64,000 nucleotides of DNA from Legionella saoudiensis (GTDB taxonomy: Bacteria > Pseudomonadota > Gammaproteobacteria > Legionellales > Legionellaceae): NCBI RefSeq assembly GCF_001465875.1, contig NZ_LN901323.1:2501-66500 (forward strand), read 5' to 3'. The position numbers were made by a program, and so were the translations under genes. Shown here piece by piece: positions 36,082 to 44,774 of the stretch (the stretch's first letter is position 1; every line of letters starts with the position of its first letter). The notes under the pieces were generated by a model that made no database searches, was not told the origin of the DNA, and saw only the letters and a program-made list of their open reading frames with translations.

Positions 36082-37038
36082 TTAGGTGATAGTAGATAAG
36101 ATTTTTTTTAAATACTCTTTATTTTTTTTTAATTGATTAAGCTCTTTTTCTATATCCCCATTTTGCTCTGATTTTAATAATTCTTCCTTTTCTTCAAAAC
36201 CTCTCAAGGCTTTCCATAAGAACTCCTCAATGGCATCGCTCTTATATTTTATTAACCCAGGCTTGCCAAATGCATGCCCTACTCGACAACGATACCTAGG
36301 CAGGCTGTCGTCATTAACTCTCCATAAAACACCCGCACATTCAGGACAGGCAAATTGAGAGGGCGTGCTAATTTTTTTAAGAAGGTCTTCACCCAATAAA
36401 TTCTCTGTATAATTTAATTGCGATTCTATTTCTAAGGCATCCCAGAATTCTGTGTTTATATTTTCAGGAGGTTTTGAATCCATAATTTTTTGAATTACCG
36501 GATACATTTTATCCACAGGAAGCCTATAATCTACAACTCCAGTTTTAAGGGCATTACCCGGCATGCTGGGAAAATCTGCCTCTTCGGGCTCTTGAACAAT
36601 AGTTATTCCCTGACATTTTTTGATAGCCAATAAGCCTGCACTACCATCATCGAGCATACCTGACAAAATGATGCCAATAACTAAAGGGCCATGAGACAGG
36701 GCGGCTGAATAAAATAAGGCGTCAATCGCGGGGCGGGTGTTATTAATCTTAGGGCCATGCCTCAGCATGATTTTCCCATCCATTAAACACATATGAACAT
36801 TGGGAGGGGCAATATAAATATGCCCAGCCGCTATTTCTTCATATTTTTTAGGAGTGCGCACCGAAAGAAAAGTATGGCGTTGCAGAATGACTGGCAAACG
36901 CGACTTATACGCGGGTGAAAGATGCAAAACAATAAGAATTATGCCCTTAAAATCAGCCGGGAAAAACGAGACTAGACGAGATAATGCGGGTATTCCTCCA
37001 GCAGAAGCCCCTATAACGATTAAACGCTCATCTTGCAT
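36082..37038 (-). CDS. CheB-type methylesterase domain without receiver
   Basis: The 318-residue protein has the CheB catalytic triad S12 (VIGASAGG), H39 (VLHLSP) and D131 (SGMLDDGSAG) at the very N-terminus, so the usual phospho-receiver domain is absent. The C-terminal third has a zinc-ribbon (CPECAGVLWRV ... RYRCRVGHAF) and a charged coiled coil. This CheB-plus-ribbon layout is a known stand-alone family. No CheR, receptor or flagellar gene is adjacent, so the substrate is unknown. Confidence 0.9.
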   Translation of the reverse strand: MQDERLIVIGASAGGIPALSRLVSFFPADFKGIILIVLHLSPAYKSRLPVILQRHTFLSVRTPKKYEEIAAGHIYIAPPNVHMCLMDGKIMLRHGPKINNTRPAIDALFYSAALSHGPLVIGIILSGMLDDGSAGLLAIKKCQGITIVQEPEEADFPSMPGNALKTGVVDYRLPVDKMYPVIQKIMDSKPPENINTEFWDALEIESQLNYTENLLGEDLLKKISTPSQFACPECAGVLWRVNDDSLPRYRCRVGHAFGKPGLIKYKSDAIEEFLWKALRGFEEKEELLKSEQNGDIEKELNQLKKNKEYLKKILSTIT

Positions 37039-37296
37039 AATTCTCCCTAGAAATTTTCTATATCATTAATCTAACCATATCAAAATGGCATTATGAATAG
37101 ATGCAAAAAAAGGAAACCCCTAGGTTAAAAAAGGAAACTGGCTATTAACACGTTCTTCTACAGAATAATGCCAAGTGCGTTTTTAGCATTTACCTAAACC
37201 ATTCCTTAATTTCATTAGGAGAAACCTCCAAATTTAAATATGGAAGAAATATTGTGCCTTATACTCAATGCAATTACACATGAAAAGGGAATTATT

Positions 37297-38463
37297 ATGA
37301 GTATAAATTTCTCCGATCTTCTATTAAATAAAGGCGTTCCTCTTCATAAGCAACAGTTCACTTGGAAAGAACTGGCAGGCAAACCTATTTCGAAACTAGA
37401 TGATGATGCCTTTACTCGTGTGCGGATTATTTTAATGAATGGTCTGGAACTGGATGCCTTAAGGTTAAAACATTTTCTAGCGCGATTTAATAAGGAGTTA
37501 CAGCTTCCCTTAGCAGAGATTAGACGGGTGGAACAGCATCAGGCAACGTTAATTAACTGGTTATTATCTGCCGATCACTCCCCCCTTGAGACCACCATTG
37601 CTTATGAGCAAGTGGCAATAGAAGTAACTGCTGCCATCGCGCAAACGGAACCTGATTCGTACCAAGCGCAAACTTATCGCTTTGGCCTATTGGAGGATTT
37701 CGATCATCTCTACCGCTACTCAGCTTTGTTAGATAGGCTGGAAGGAAAAGATGCCAATAATATATTACAAGGGTATACCGATATTATTCCTGGGCGCTTA
37801 ACCAGCGAGCATCACCGTGCCCCTGAGGATGATTTGCGTAACTCTTACAATAAAAATGAGGCGGCACTTATCACCAAAATTCATGCCGCGATGCTAACTG
37901 GCGCGGAGTATCAAACGCATGATTATTACATGAATATCGGTCCAACCTTTGCTGATCCAGTAGCAAGACAGCTCTATGCAGAAATTGCGTCTGTCGAGGA
38001 GCAGCATGTTACTCAATATGGTTCACTTATGGATCCTAGCGAAAGTTTAATGGAAAAATGGCTTATCCATGAAGCCGCAGAAATTTATAATTATTTAAGC
38101 TGCCTGGAGCAAGAAACTAATCCTCGAATTAAGGCAATTTGGGAACGTTTTTTAGATTATGAATTAGGCCATATGCATCTTGCTTGTAAATTATTTAAAA
38201 AACATGAACGCCGCGACCCCCAAGAATTATTGCAAGGCTCTATCCCCAAAATGGTGGAGTTTAAAAGCCAGCGCCCATTTATCCGGAAAGTATTAGATAA
38301 AGAATTAAACTTACGGGCATCAGAAACAAACTATGTTGATAAAGAAGATGAAAATGCCGCCTCTCTTTCTTATAGGAAACATCTCAATTCCGAGGGGGTT
38401 CCTGCTGAAATTATATCCGCCGGATATGATTGGAAGCCAGGAACCGAACTAAATCCTCATTAA
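37297..38463 (+). CDS. Ferritin-like helical protein
   Basis: The protein has 388 residues from ATG 37297, 6 bases after AAGGGA; the frame is open 19 codons further without a ribosome site. It is all-helical with candidate di-iron Glu/His positions: AYEQVAIEVTAAI, GLLEDFDHLYRYSAL, EIASVEEQHVTQYGS, EAAEIYNYLS, DYELGHMHLACKLFKKHE. This suggests two ferritin-like four-helix units, unlike the 160-residue storage ferritins. It is first of three closely spaced plus-strand genes (9 and 16 bases apart). Confidence 0.82.
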   Translation: MSINFSDLLLNKGVPLHKQQFTWKELAGKPISKLDDDAFTRVRIILMNGLELDALRLKHFLARFNKELQLPLAEIRRVEQHQATLINWLLSADHSPLETTIAYEQVAIEVTAAIAQTEPDSYQAQTYRFGLLEDFDHLYRYSALLDRLEGKDANNILQGYTDIIPGRLTSEHHRAPEDDLRNSYNKNEAALITKIHAAMLTGAEYQTHDYYMNIGPTFADPVARQLYAEIASVEEQHVTQYGSLMDPSESLMEKWLIHEAAEIYNYLSCLEQETNPRIKAIWERFLDYELGHMHLACKLFKKHERRDPQELLQGSIPKMVEFKSQRPFIRKVLDKELNLRASETNYVDKEDENAASLSYRKHLNSEGVPAEIISAGYDWKPGTELNPH

Positions 38464-38472
38464 GGAGCTATT

Positions 38473-39165
38473 ATGGAACGTATTGATGCTGACGCTAAAA
38501 ACTGTACTGGTGTGCAATTATCACCTAGCAATAAACGCAAGATGTTATCTGCAGTACAATCGCATCCAGCAGATATTGAAGGCGATCAATTTGATTTAGC
38601 TGCAGAGCGAATCAAGATGACGCAGAACTCCGAACTTATAGGCACCCTAACGCTGTCATCTCAGAAAGAAACAGACAGTATGCGCGTTTTTATTGATAAA
38701 TTAGGCGAGCGATTGGCTTATGAACGCACGGGAGTACGCTTGTATGAGGCTGCATTAGCCAAAGTTAAAGCACATAAACGCAACGACCTCAGCAAAAAAT
38801 TAATGCATATTAAGGAGCAAGAAGCGAAGCATATGATTTTAGTAATGAACACTTTAAAGAATATAAATGAAGATCCCACAGAAATGACTCCTTGCGCAGA
38901 TCTTTCTGGGGTTTTAGGACAAGGCTTTGTACAAGTACTTACTGATCCTCGTACGACCATCACCCAAATGTTGAACGCGCTTTTATCCGTTGAGCTAACA
39001 GATAATGCAGCCTGGGAATTACTCATTAAACTAGCCTTAAAAAATGAAAAAGAAAAAATTGCCAAGGATTTTCAAATTGCATTAGAGGAAGAGGAGGAGC
39101 ATTTAAGCATGATTAAATTTTTACTGGAAAAAGAATTGCAATTAAATACCGGCCATCTTGCCTAA
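38473..39165 (+). CDS. Ferritin-like domain protein, small
   Basis: In this 230-residue protein the last roughly 150 residues form a ferritin-like bundle with ligand-type motifs LAYERTGVRLYEAAL, IKEQEAKHM, LLSVELTDNAAWELL and EEEEEHLSMIKFLLEKE (a classic E-E-x-H pattern). The first roughly 75 residues are polar and unassigned. Ribosome site AGGAG lies 7 bases before the ATG. It is cotranscribed with the gene before and after. Role inferred as iron or peroxide handling. Confidence 0.85.
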   Translation: MERIDADAKNCTGVQLSPSNKRKMLSAVQSHPADIEGDQFDLAAERIKMTQNSELIGTLTLSSQKETDSMRVFIDKLGERLAYERTGVRLYEAALAKVKAHKRNDLSKKLMHIKEQEAKHMILVMNTLKNINEDPTEMTPCADLSGVLGQGFVQVLTDPRTTITQMLNALLSVELTDNAAWELLIKLALKNEKEKIAKDFQIALEEEEEHLSMIKFLLEKELQLNTGHLA

Positions 39166-39181
39166 TAAAAGGAGTATCATA

Positions 39182-39634
39182 ATGAAGGATACGACATGGA
39201 TTCTCACTGCAGATAGCAATAGGTGTAAATTATACCAAGTAAATAAAAAACCTTATCAGGCTCTGTTAGTCAAAGAAATTCAGCATCCTGCAAGTAAACT
39301 GCGAGACGTAGAATTAACCGCAGATAAATCGGGTCATTATCAAACCAGCAACGGGAGTCATGGAGCATTTACCCAGCAATCAGCCCCCAAGGAAATTGAA
39401 ATAGATAATTTCGCACGTCACATAGCAGAAGAATTAGATAAAGGAAGAACTGCCCAAGACTATAACCACCTTACTGTTATTGCCCCCCCACATATGAATG
39501 GGCTTATACTGCAACATATTAACAAGGAGGTCAAAAAATTAATTACGCAAAACATCATTAAGGATGTGATGCACTTAACCGAGCAGGATTTAACTGACTT
39601 TTTACATGAACATGTGGAAATAAAAGCAATTTAG
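39182..39634 (+). CDS. Host-attachment-family protein
   Basis: The 150-residue protein matches the layout of the host attachment protein family first named in plant-associated bacteria: TTWILTADSNRCKLYQV at the start, LRDVELTADKSGHYQT, NFARHIAEELDKGR and HLTVIAPPHMNGLI. That name is historical; the fold is related to eRF1-like domains and the true role is unclear. The start is ATG 39182 with GGAGT in front; an upstream frame extension overlaps the previous gene. Its stop overlaps the converging argE stop. Confidence 0.85.
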   Translation: MKDTTWILTADSNRCKLYQVNKKPYQALLVKEIQHPASKLRDVELTADKSGHYQTSNGSHGAFTQQSAPKEIEIDNFARHIAEELDKGRTAQDYNHLTVIAPPHMNGLILQHINKEVKKLITQNIIKDVMHLTEQDLTDFLHEHVEIKAI

Positions 39635-40812
39635 CATTGCCTTTCTCCAGAAGATCCTAAAAAAGGTGAATGAAGTATATCGCGAATAAATTGCTCACAG
39701 CGTTGCAATTGTTCCAGTGTTACAAATTCATCCGCACGATGCGCCTGTTCGATACTGCCTGGCCCGCAAACAATAGTCGGGATGTGTGCTTGCTGAAATA
39801 ACCCTGCTTCAGTGGCATAGGCAACTTTTAATAATTCTGGACTGTTACTTGCTGCTTGCGCTGCGCGAACGAGTACTTCTGTAGGAGGTGTATCTAAGCC
39901 GGGAGCATTCGCAATGGTATCAAGAACGACCTTTGCTATAGCTTGCTCCTCATGCAGTGCAGGTTCTAGCTGTTCGGCAACATAAGCCAAAATATTCCGG
40001 TGCAAGGCATCAGGGTCATCTTGGGCTAAATTTCGAAACTCAAAAATAAACTCACACAAACTTGGAATCGTATTGTACGAGTTCCCGCCTTTAACTAAGT
40101 TAGTTGTTAACGTGGTATAAGGCACATCGTAGGCATTATCTTGGATCCCTTGCGTTTTAAAATATTGGGCAATTGAGCGCAGGTAACTAATGAAGCTTGC
40201 AGCGTGCTCAATCGCATTGCACCCTTGATTAGTCAATGATGAATGAGCAGCAACTCCGTGGATCTGACAACGATAAGAGCGTTTTCCTTTATGACCAATA
40301 ACCGGCAACATTAAGGTTGGTTCACCGACAATACACGCCTTAGGTTGGTAATTAAGCGCAAGCATTTTTTCAATTAAATGCGGCGCCCCCAGGCAACCTA
40401 TTTCCTCATCGTAAGAAAATGCAAAATGAATCGGAAAATCAAAGTTTCTGGCTTTCAATTCAGGAATAAGAGCTAAAACTACCGCAATAAAACCTTTCAT
40501 ATCGCAAGTACCACGCCCGAACACTTTATCGCCAATTACTGTGGCCTTAAAGGGATCGGTTGCCCAATCCTGTCCATCGACAGGGACTACATCCGTGTGC
40601 CCCGATAAGATAATACCGCCTTCATGGCAACCATTTTTTCCTGGCAACGTAGCTAATAAATTTGCTTTAGGTTCTTTGCTATCATGAATCAAAATTGATT
40701 CGATCTTCCTATCATGAAGGGCATTAGCCACATAATCAATTAGCGGCATGTTGGAATTACGCGAAGTTGTATCAAATGCAACGAGTTTTGTTAACCATTC
40801 TAATGTTGTCAT
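39631..40812 (-). CDS. argE: Acetylornithine deacetylase ArgE (peptidase M20)
   Basis: ArgE hydrolyses N-acetylornithine to ornithine in arginine synthesis. The 393-residue protein has M20 zinc motifs SGHTDVVPVDG (His and Asp), GRGTCDMKGFIA, DEEIGCLGA and the dimerisation domain. The start is ATG 40812 with AAGGG 6 bases before; the frame runs seven codons further. Related desuccinylases are the main alternative, but the RGTCDMKG form fits ArgE. Confidence 0.9.
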   Translation of the reverse strand: MTTLEWLTKLVAFDTTSRNSNMPLIDYVANALHDRKIESILIHDSKEPKANLLATLPGKNGCHEGGIILSGHTDVVPVDGQDWATDPFKATVIGDKVFGRGTCDMKGFIAVVLALIPELKARNFDFPIHFAFSYDEEIGCLGAPHLIEKMLALNYQPKACIVGEPTLMLPVIGHKGKRSYRCQIHGVAAHSSLTNQGCNAIEHAASFISYLRSIAQYFKTQGIQDNAYDVPYTTLTTNLVKGGNSYNTIPSLCEFIFEFRNLAQDDPDALHRNILAYVAEQLEPALHEEQAIAKVVLDTIANAPGLDTPPTEVLVRAAQAASNSPELLKVAYATEAGLFQQAHIPTIVCGPGSIEQAHRADEFVTLEQLQRCEQFIRDILHSPFLGSSGERQC

Positions 40813-40935
40813 AATTGCCCTTTGTTTTTGCAATAGATCAAGCTATATTGAAGACCTCTTGCGATCCCTGGAACCCGCAGAAGCCATCTTAAAATAATAA
40901 AGTATAGAAATGCAATTGTGGCGGCAACTTAACCA

Positions 40936-40967
40936 TAACCCGGATTAGCCTAGCATAATACGGGCTA
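40936..40967. repeat. REP-like palindrome (CCCGGATTA type)
   Basis: ACCCGGATTA and TAATACGGGCT form an imperfect inverted repeat around AGCCTAGCA. It resembles the TAGCCCGGAT...ATCCGGG palindromes common in gammaproteobacterial intergenic DNA. It lies in the 291-base gap between argE and the di-iron fusion gene, where I see no gene. Confidence 0.5.
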
Positions 40968-41103
40968 TGTTTTTGCTTATTAAGCAGGCCGGACTTCTTC
41001 TAAATTACTTCTATTTCTTTTATCTTCGGAGATATGTTTACAACTCTTCAACTATGGTAGAGTGTATGCGCGTATTAGCTAACTAATGGACTGGTATTAA
41101 TTT

Positions 41104-42906
41104 ATGACTCAATTAAATGATTTGATCAAACCAACGTGGAGTGCAGAAAGAGCCTTAAACAAAGCATGGTCAGTACTAACTGCCGAGGAAAAGGAAATCA
41201 TCCAGCACCGAATTGATAAGATATTTTATAATGAAATACCATTTCAACTTGAGCATGATAAGCTTATCTACATTCATTTATTTTCCTTATTCGCCCAATT
41301 AGAAACCATCGGTTTAAGAGGCCTAATAAAATCGCTTGATAAACTTCGCGGCACCGACTTATATCAACAAATGCGCCAGCAAATTACCGATGAAATATTC
41401 CATGCCACCCTGTTTACCAAACTTGCGTTCCAGCTTTCTGCTCCTTATGCATTGCCCCTTGGACATCAAAAAAGCATCAATCATTTTATTTCCTCGCTTG
41501 AAAGCGAAGATGATCTCGCAACTTCATTAACTTTAGTGAATCTTGTTGGCGAAGGCTGGGTGGAAGAATTGTGTATTGCCATGAAAGAGAAAAACATTGC
41601 CGTTTCTGTTTTTGAAGCCGTTCTGGCGGATGAAAGCCGGCACATGGATGAATATGATTTATACCGCCAGATTGGCTTACCTAATAAAGAATATTTAAAG
41701 AAAAAATTAGCCCTTTTCGAAGATGAATTAATTAATACCGTATTTGCTCATGAACAATACGTTACAACCCTTGGCATCCTTTTAGGCAAAGAAGGTTCAT
41801 TAAAGCTAATGAACAATATTAATCAGAAGCAACATTCCATGTTGAAACAGATAGGTATCATCCCCTCTGTTCATTGGCAGTTGTTTATGGAGAGCATGCC
41901 CTTATTGCTGAAAAATCTTTCTCATGATTATGAAAAGGATACGCCTGTTGAACATACTAATGTGCGTAAATTATTGTCCGCATTATGGAATGATCCGGAA
42001 TTACCTACTGAGTCAGCTATTTTTAGCATTAATGTTAGCCCTGTTTGTTTTTTCGAAAAGAAATTTAAACCGGAAACCATCACGTGTCTAATGCTGCAAG
42101 CGCTAAGTAAAGCATGTTTTGATAATCCTCAGGCACGAAATTATATCTTCAATCATAAGTTGTATAATTCGCATGACAGTCATGTGGCCCTTGCAGTAAA
42201 GATTCCTGGCAGTGATCAGTTAGGCTCAATTGAGTTTAAAAATTGTCATGAAATGACTATGGCGGAGTTAGCCCAACATATTCAACATGATATGAGCATC
42301 ATGACTTATTGTTATAAAAAAACCCAAGCCTTACAAAAAGAGCATCCCTATTTAAATGAGGTGGTAAACCGCCTTCTTACACCTCGTCATGAACGTGTTT
42401 ACCGTGATTTCTTATTTGCAAGACCAGCTATTTCATTGAGTAACATTGGTCATTGGGGCTATCAAGCTGCCATTTCTCCCTTATTTCCCAGTGAAACCTT
42501 TAAATTAACCTTAACCGAAATTGAAAAGAAACAGGTTTGGAATAAAAAAACCCAGCAATTTGAAGTTCAAGATATCTTACCTGTAGGCTTAAGTGTTGAC
42601 CACCGCGTCTTTGATGGCAATATTCCGCTACCCCATTACATGCAAGATGCTTTTGACCAACTATTTACAGATATGGAACAAGCTAAACCCAAATCCTTAT
42701 CACGACCCTTTTCAAACCTAGATAAATTTATCAAGTACAGCAATACGCTCTTAGAAAATGATTTGGAGTTTGGCTTTCTTTATTTATTTTCCCTAATGCA
42801 TGTATGGAAAAACTATGTATCCTATGATGAGTTAGCAAAAAGCATTGAAGACAGTTACCGTAGGATAAGAAAGAATCTACCGCAAAGTGAAGAACCTGTT
42901 GGTTAA
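41104..42906 (+). CDS. Fusion of di-iron oxygenase-like domain with E2-type acyltransferase domain
   Basis: This 600-residue protein has two unlike halves. The N-terminal half (about residues 40-260) is helical and shows a complete carboxylate di-iron pattern: E67, E97-x-x-H100, E150, E177-x-x-H180, as in AurF-like N-oxygenases and ferritin-like oxidases. The C-terminal half (about 300-525) matches the catalytic domain of 2-oxoacid dehydrogenase E2/CAT enzymes: ISLSNIGHWGY, a strand run, then LSVDHRVFDG with H500 and D504 as the active-site HxxxDG. No lipoyl domain is present, so it is not a normal E2. A helical tail follows. The next gene starts 5 bases later. The fusion was not recognised as a known family; the product it makes is unknown. 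Confidence 0.85.
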   Translation: MTQLNDLIKPTWSAERALNKAWSVLTAEEKEIIQHRIDKIFYNEIPFQLEHDKLIYIHLFSLFAQLETIGLRGLIKSLDKLRGTDLYQQMRQQITDEIFHATLFTKLAFQLSAPYALPLGHQKSINHFISSLESEDDLATSLTLVNLVGEGWVEELCIAMKEKNIAVSVFEAVLADESRHMDEYDLYRQIGLPNKEYLKKKLALFEDELINTVFAHEQYVTTLGILLGKEGSLKLMNNINQKQHSMLKQIGIIPSVHWQLFMESMPLLLKNLSHDYEKDTPVEHTNVRKLLSALWNDPELPTESAIFSINVSPVCFFEKKFKPETITCLMLQALSKACFDNPQARNYIFNHKLYNSHDSHVALAVKIPGSDQLGSIEFKNCHEMTMAELAQHIQHDMSIMTYCYKKTQALQKEHPYLNEVVNRLLTPRHERVYRDFLFARPAISLSNIGHWGYQAAISPLFPSETFKLTLTEIEKKQVWNKKTQQFEVQDILPVGLSVDHRVFDGNIPLPHYMQDAFDQLFTDMEQAKPKSLSRPFSNLDKFIKYSNTLLENDLEFGFLYLFSLMHVWKNYVSYDELAKSIEDSYRRIRKNLPQSEEPVG

Positions 42907-42911
42907 CCTTT

Positions 42912-43937
42912 ATGCAGCAGTTTTCTTTTTATTACCAGCACTTAGAACGTGTAAGTAGAAGTTTTAGCTTTTGTATTAGTCAATTAACTTCTCCCGAAAA
43001 AGAATGGGTGGCACTGAGTTATTTGTTTTTGCGAATTGTTGATTGCATTGAAGATGCACATTGGCATGATAAGCATGCGCAAAATAACTCATTTGCAACC
43101 TTCAAATCATTTTTAATAAAACAGCCCTCTGATGAGCAATTCACTACATGGCTTGCTCGTTTTCCAGCACAAATACCCGTGGAAGAAAAACTATTGCTTC
43201 GGGATCTCCCGCTTCTATTAGACGATAAGGATAAACTGCCTGAGCTCATAAAAAACGCCATGTTAAAGACGATTACGCAAATGGCTGATGGAATGCACTA
43301 TTTTCTTAATCATTATAGGGTTGAAGATAAAATTATATTTTCGTCCTTAACGACCACCAATCAATATTGCTTTTTTGTTGCAGGTATCGTTGGCAAATTA
43401 TTATCACAAATTTTTACTTATGTACTTGCTGATTTTAAATGGACACCTGAGCTCTTAAATCAATCAATCCATTTTGGCTTTTTTTTACAAAAGGTTAATC
43501 TTTTAAAAGATAAAGTTGAGGATGAAACAAATGGGCGTTATCTAATTGCGCCAGGAACAAATCTCCAGGAGAATTTAGCCATTCATGCTCATTATGCCCT
43601 AGCTTATATCAAAAGCATTCCTATTCTTGCAGGACGCCCCTACCGTTTATTTTGTGCCTGGTCTTTATTTATTGGTTTAGCCTCCTTGCGCTGGCTTGAC
43701 CAAAATGGGCAGGGAACAAAACTTAAACCGCGAGAAACCTATTATTTAGTGAACCAAATAAGTTCATTGATTGATGATAATCAGGCATTAGAGAAATTAT
43801 TTTATAGCTATCTGCCGAGACAAGAAAATCTTAATACCCCCTCCTGCTTTGCCAAGCAAATACCCTCTTGGTTTAAAACAATTTATGATGAAGAGCAGGA
43901 CCCTATATCCTGGCTGGAACTAGGCGTTATAGCCTAA
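42912..43937 (+). CDS. Squalene/phytoene synthase-like enzyme
   Basis: The 341-residue protein has both prenyl-diphosphate-binding Asp motifs of head-to-head synthases: D44-CIE-D48 (RIVDCIEDAH) and D200-KVE-D204 (LQKVNLLKDKVED). It also has NQYCFFVAGIVGKLL, the mid-protein squalene-synthase signature. The second motif (QKVNLLKD) is closer to squalene synthase than to phytoene synthase. There is no C-terminal membrane anchor. No carotenoid or hopanoid gene is adjacent. It is translationally close to the di-iron/acyltransferase fusion, suggesting one pathway. Confidence 0.87.
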   Translation: MQQFSFYYQHLERVSRSFSFCISQLTSPEKEWVALSYLFLRIVDCIEDAHWHDKHAQNNSFATFKSFLIKQPSDEQFTTWLARFPAQIPVEEKLLLRDLPLLLDDKDKLPELIKNAMLKTITQMADGMHYFLNHYRVEDKIIFSSLTTTNQYCFFVAGIVGKLLSQIFTYVLADFKWTPELLNQSIHFGFFLQKVNLLKDKVEDETNGRYLIAPGTNLQENLAIHAHYALAYIKSIPILAGRPYRLFCAWSLFIGLASLRWLDQNGQGTKLKPRETYYLVNQISSLIDDNQALEKLFYSYLPRQENLNTPSCFAKQIPSWFKTIYDEEQDPISWLELGVIA

Positions 43938-43952
43938 CTACAGCAAGAAAGG

Positions 43953-44116
43953 CCTGGTTGTAAACAACTAATGGCACTTACTTAAGCTCAAGCATAAAGT
44001 GTAGGCTGGTGCTAAGCAGCGCGAAGCCCAGCATGGATGTGGCATTGAGCCTCGGTGCTGGGCTTCGTTGCACTCAGCGCCAGCCTACAAAATCCCTTAA
44101 ATTGGAAACAACCAGG
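43953..44116 (-). repeat. REP/BIME-like dispersed repeat, copy 2
   Basis: The element is bounded by CCTGGTTG (43953-43960) and its complement CAACCAGG (44109-44116). Inside, two arms each begin GTAGGCTGG (one per strand) and pair over about 37 bases with 9 mismatches, giving a very long hairpin. A GTAG followed by a palindrome, in inverted pairs, is the hallmark of REP/BIME elements. Its reverse complement matches 20725-20862. It lies between converging genes. Confidence 0.82.
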
Positions 44117-44135
44117 CTTCCTTATTTTTAGCTTT

Positions 44136-44684
44136 TTATGCCTCATGGTTGTTTGAACTTGGCACTGCGGCTAAATGCTTGCGGCGCAGAAAAAAGCCTA
44201 AAGCAACAATTGCAATAATTAAAATAGGTACAATTATAAGAAATATATGAGTTTCCATCCATGCGACACTTATGGCGAATAAGCCCAGCACAACTCCAAT
44301 AAAAAGAAAAGTGGACTCAATATAAATCCCGGCTAAAAAAATCGCTTGAGCAAGTAACGTAATTACTCCTAAAGTGCCTAGAAAAGGGCTTATGATGCCT
44401 ATATCAACATAAATTGACATAATATAAACTGAACCAATCAACCCTAACCAATGCAAAATTTCATGCCAAATCAATGCAGGTGTTGATATAGCCTTCAGAT
44501 GCTTAAGATAAAAGCTTAAGCCCAAAGCAAGCAGAGCAATAATCACCGTAGTGATTTGCCAAAACCGCCACGCTCCGGCGGCTTTCATATTCGTTAAAAT
44601 TAATCCGATGAACGTTAGAACAAGTATGGCTATCCCTACAATAAACCGAGCGGTCCACGGATGCAGCACATTATTATTTTCCAT
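44136..44684 (-). CDS. Multi-pass membrane protein, unknown
   Basis: The 182-residue protein has about six hydrophobic helices (for example FIVGIAILVLTFIGLIL, FWQITTVIIALLALGLSFYL, IFLIIVPILIIAIVALGFFL) with short loops and a polar tail. There is no signal beyond the first helix. It is similar in layout to HdeD/DUF308-type acid-stress membrane proteins, but this was not confirmed. It follows the trehalase gene on the same strand by 90 bases. Confidence 0.75.
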   Translation of the reverse strand: MENNNVLHPWTARFIVGIAILVLTFIGLILTNMKAAGAWRFWQITTVIIALLALGLSFYLKHLKAISTPALIWHEILHWLGLIGSVYIMSIYVDIGIISPFLGTLGVITLLAQAIFLAGIYIESTFLFIGVVLGLFAISVAWMETHIFLIIVPILIIAIVALGFFLRRKHLAAVPSSNNHEA

Positions 44685-44774
44685 TAAAGAACTCCTTTTC
44701 TAGTGTTTCTGCAAGCCATTTATAGTATTAATGGATGCACGCTTTACTCCCAGCTAGATTAACATTATAGACAC

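Noticed and set aside
37081-37140. Short direct repeats AAAAAAGGAAAC before the ferritin-like gene
   Set aside because: Only two copies in AT-rich DNA; probably chance.
41104-42906. Reading the gene as a plain dihydrolipoamide acyltransferase
   Set aside because: There is no lipoyl or E1/E3-binding domain, no E1 or E3 gene nearby, and the N-terminal half has a di-iron pattern instead.
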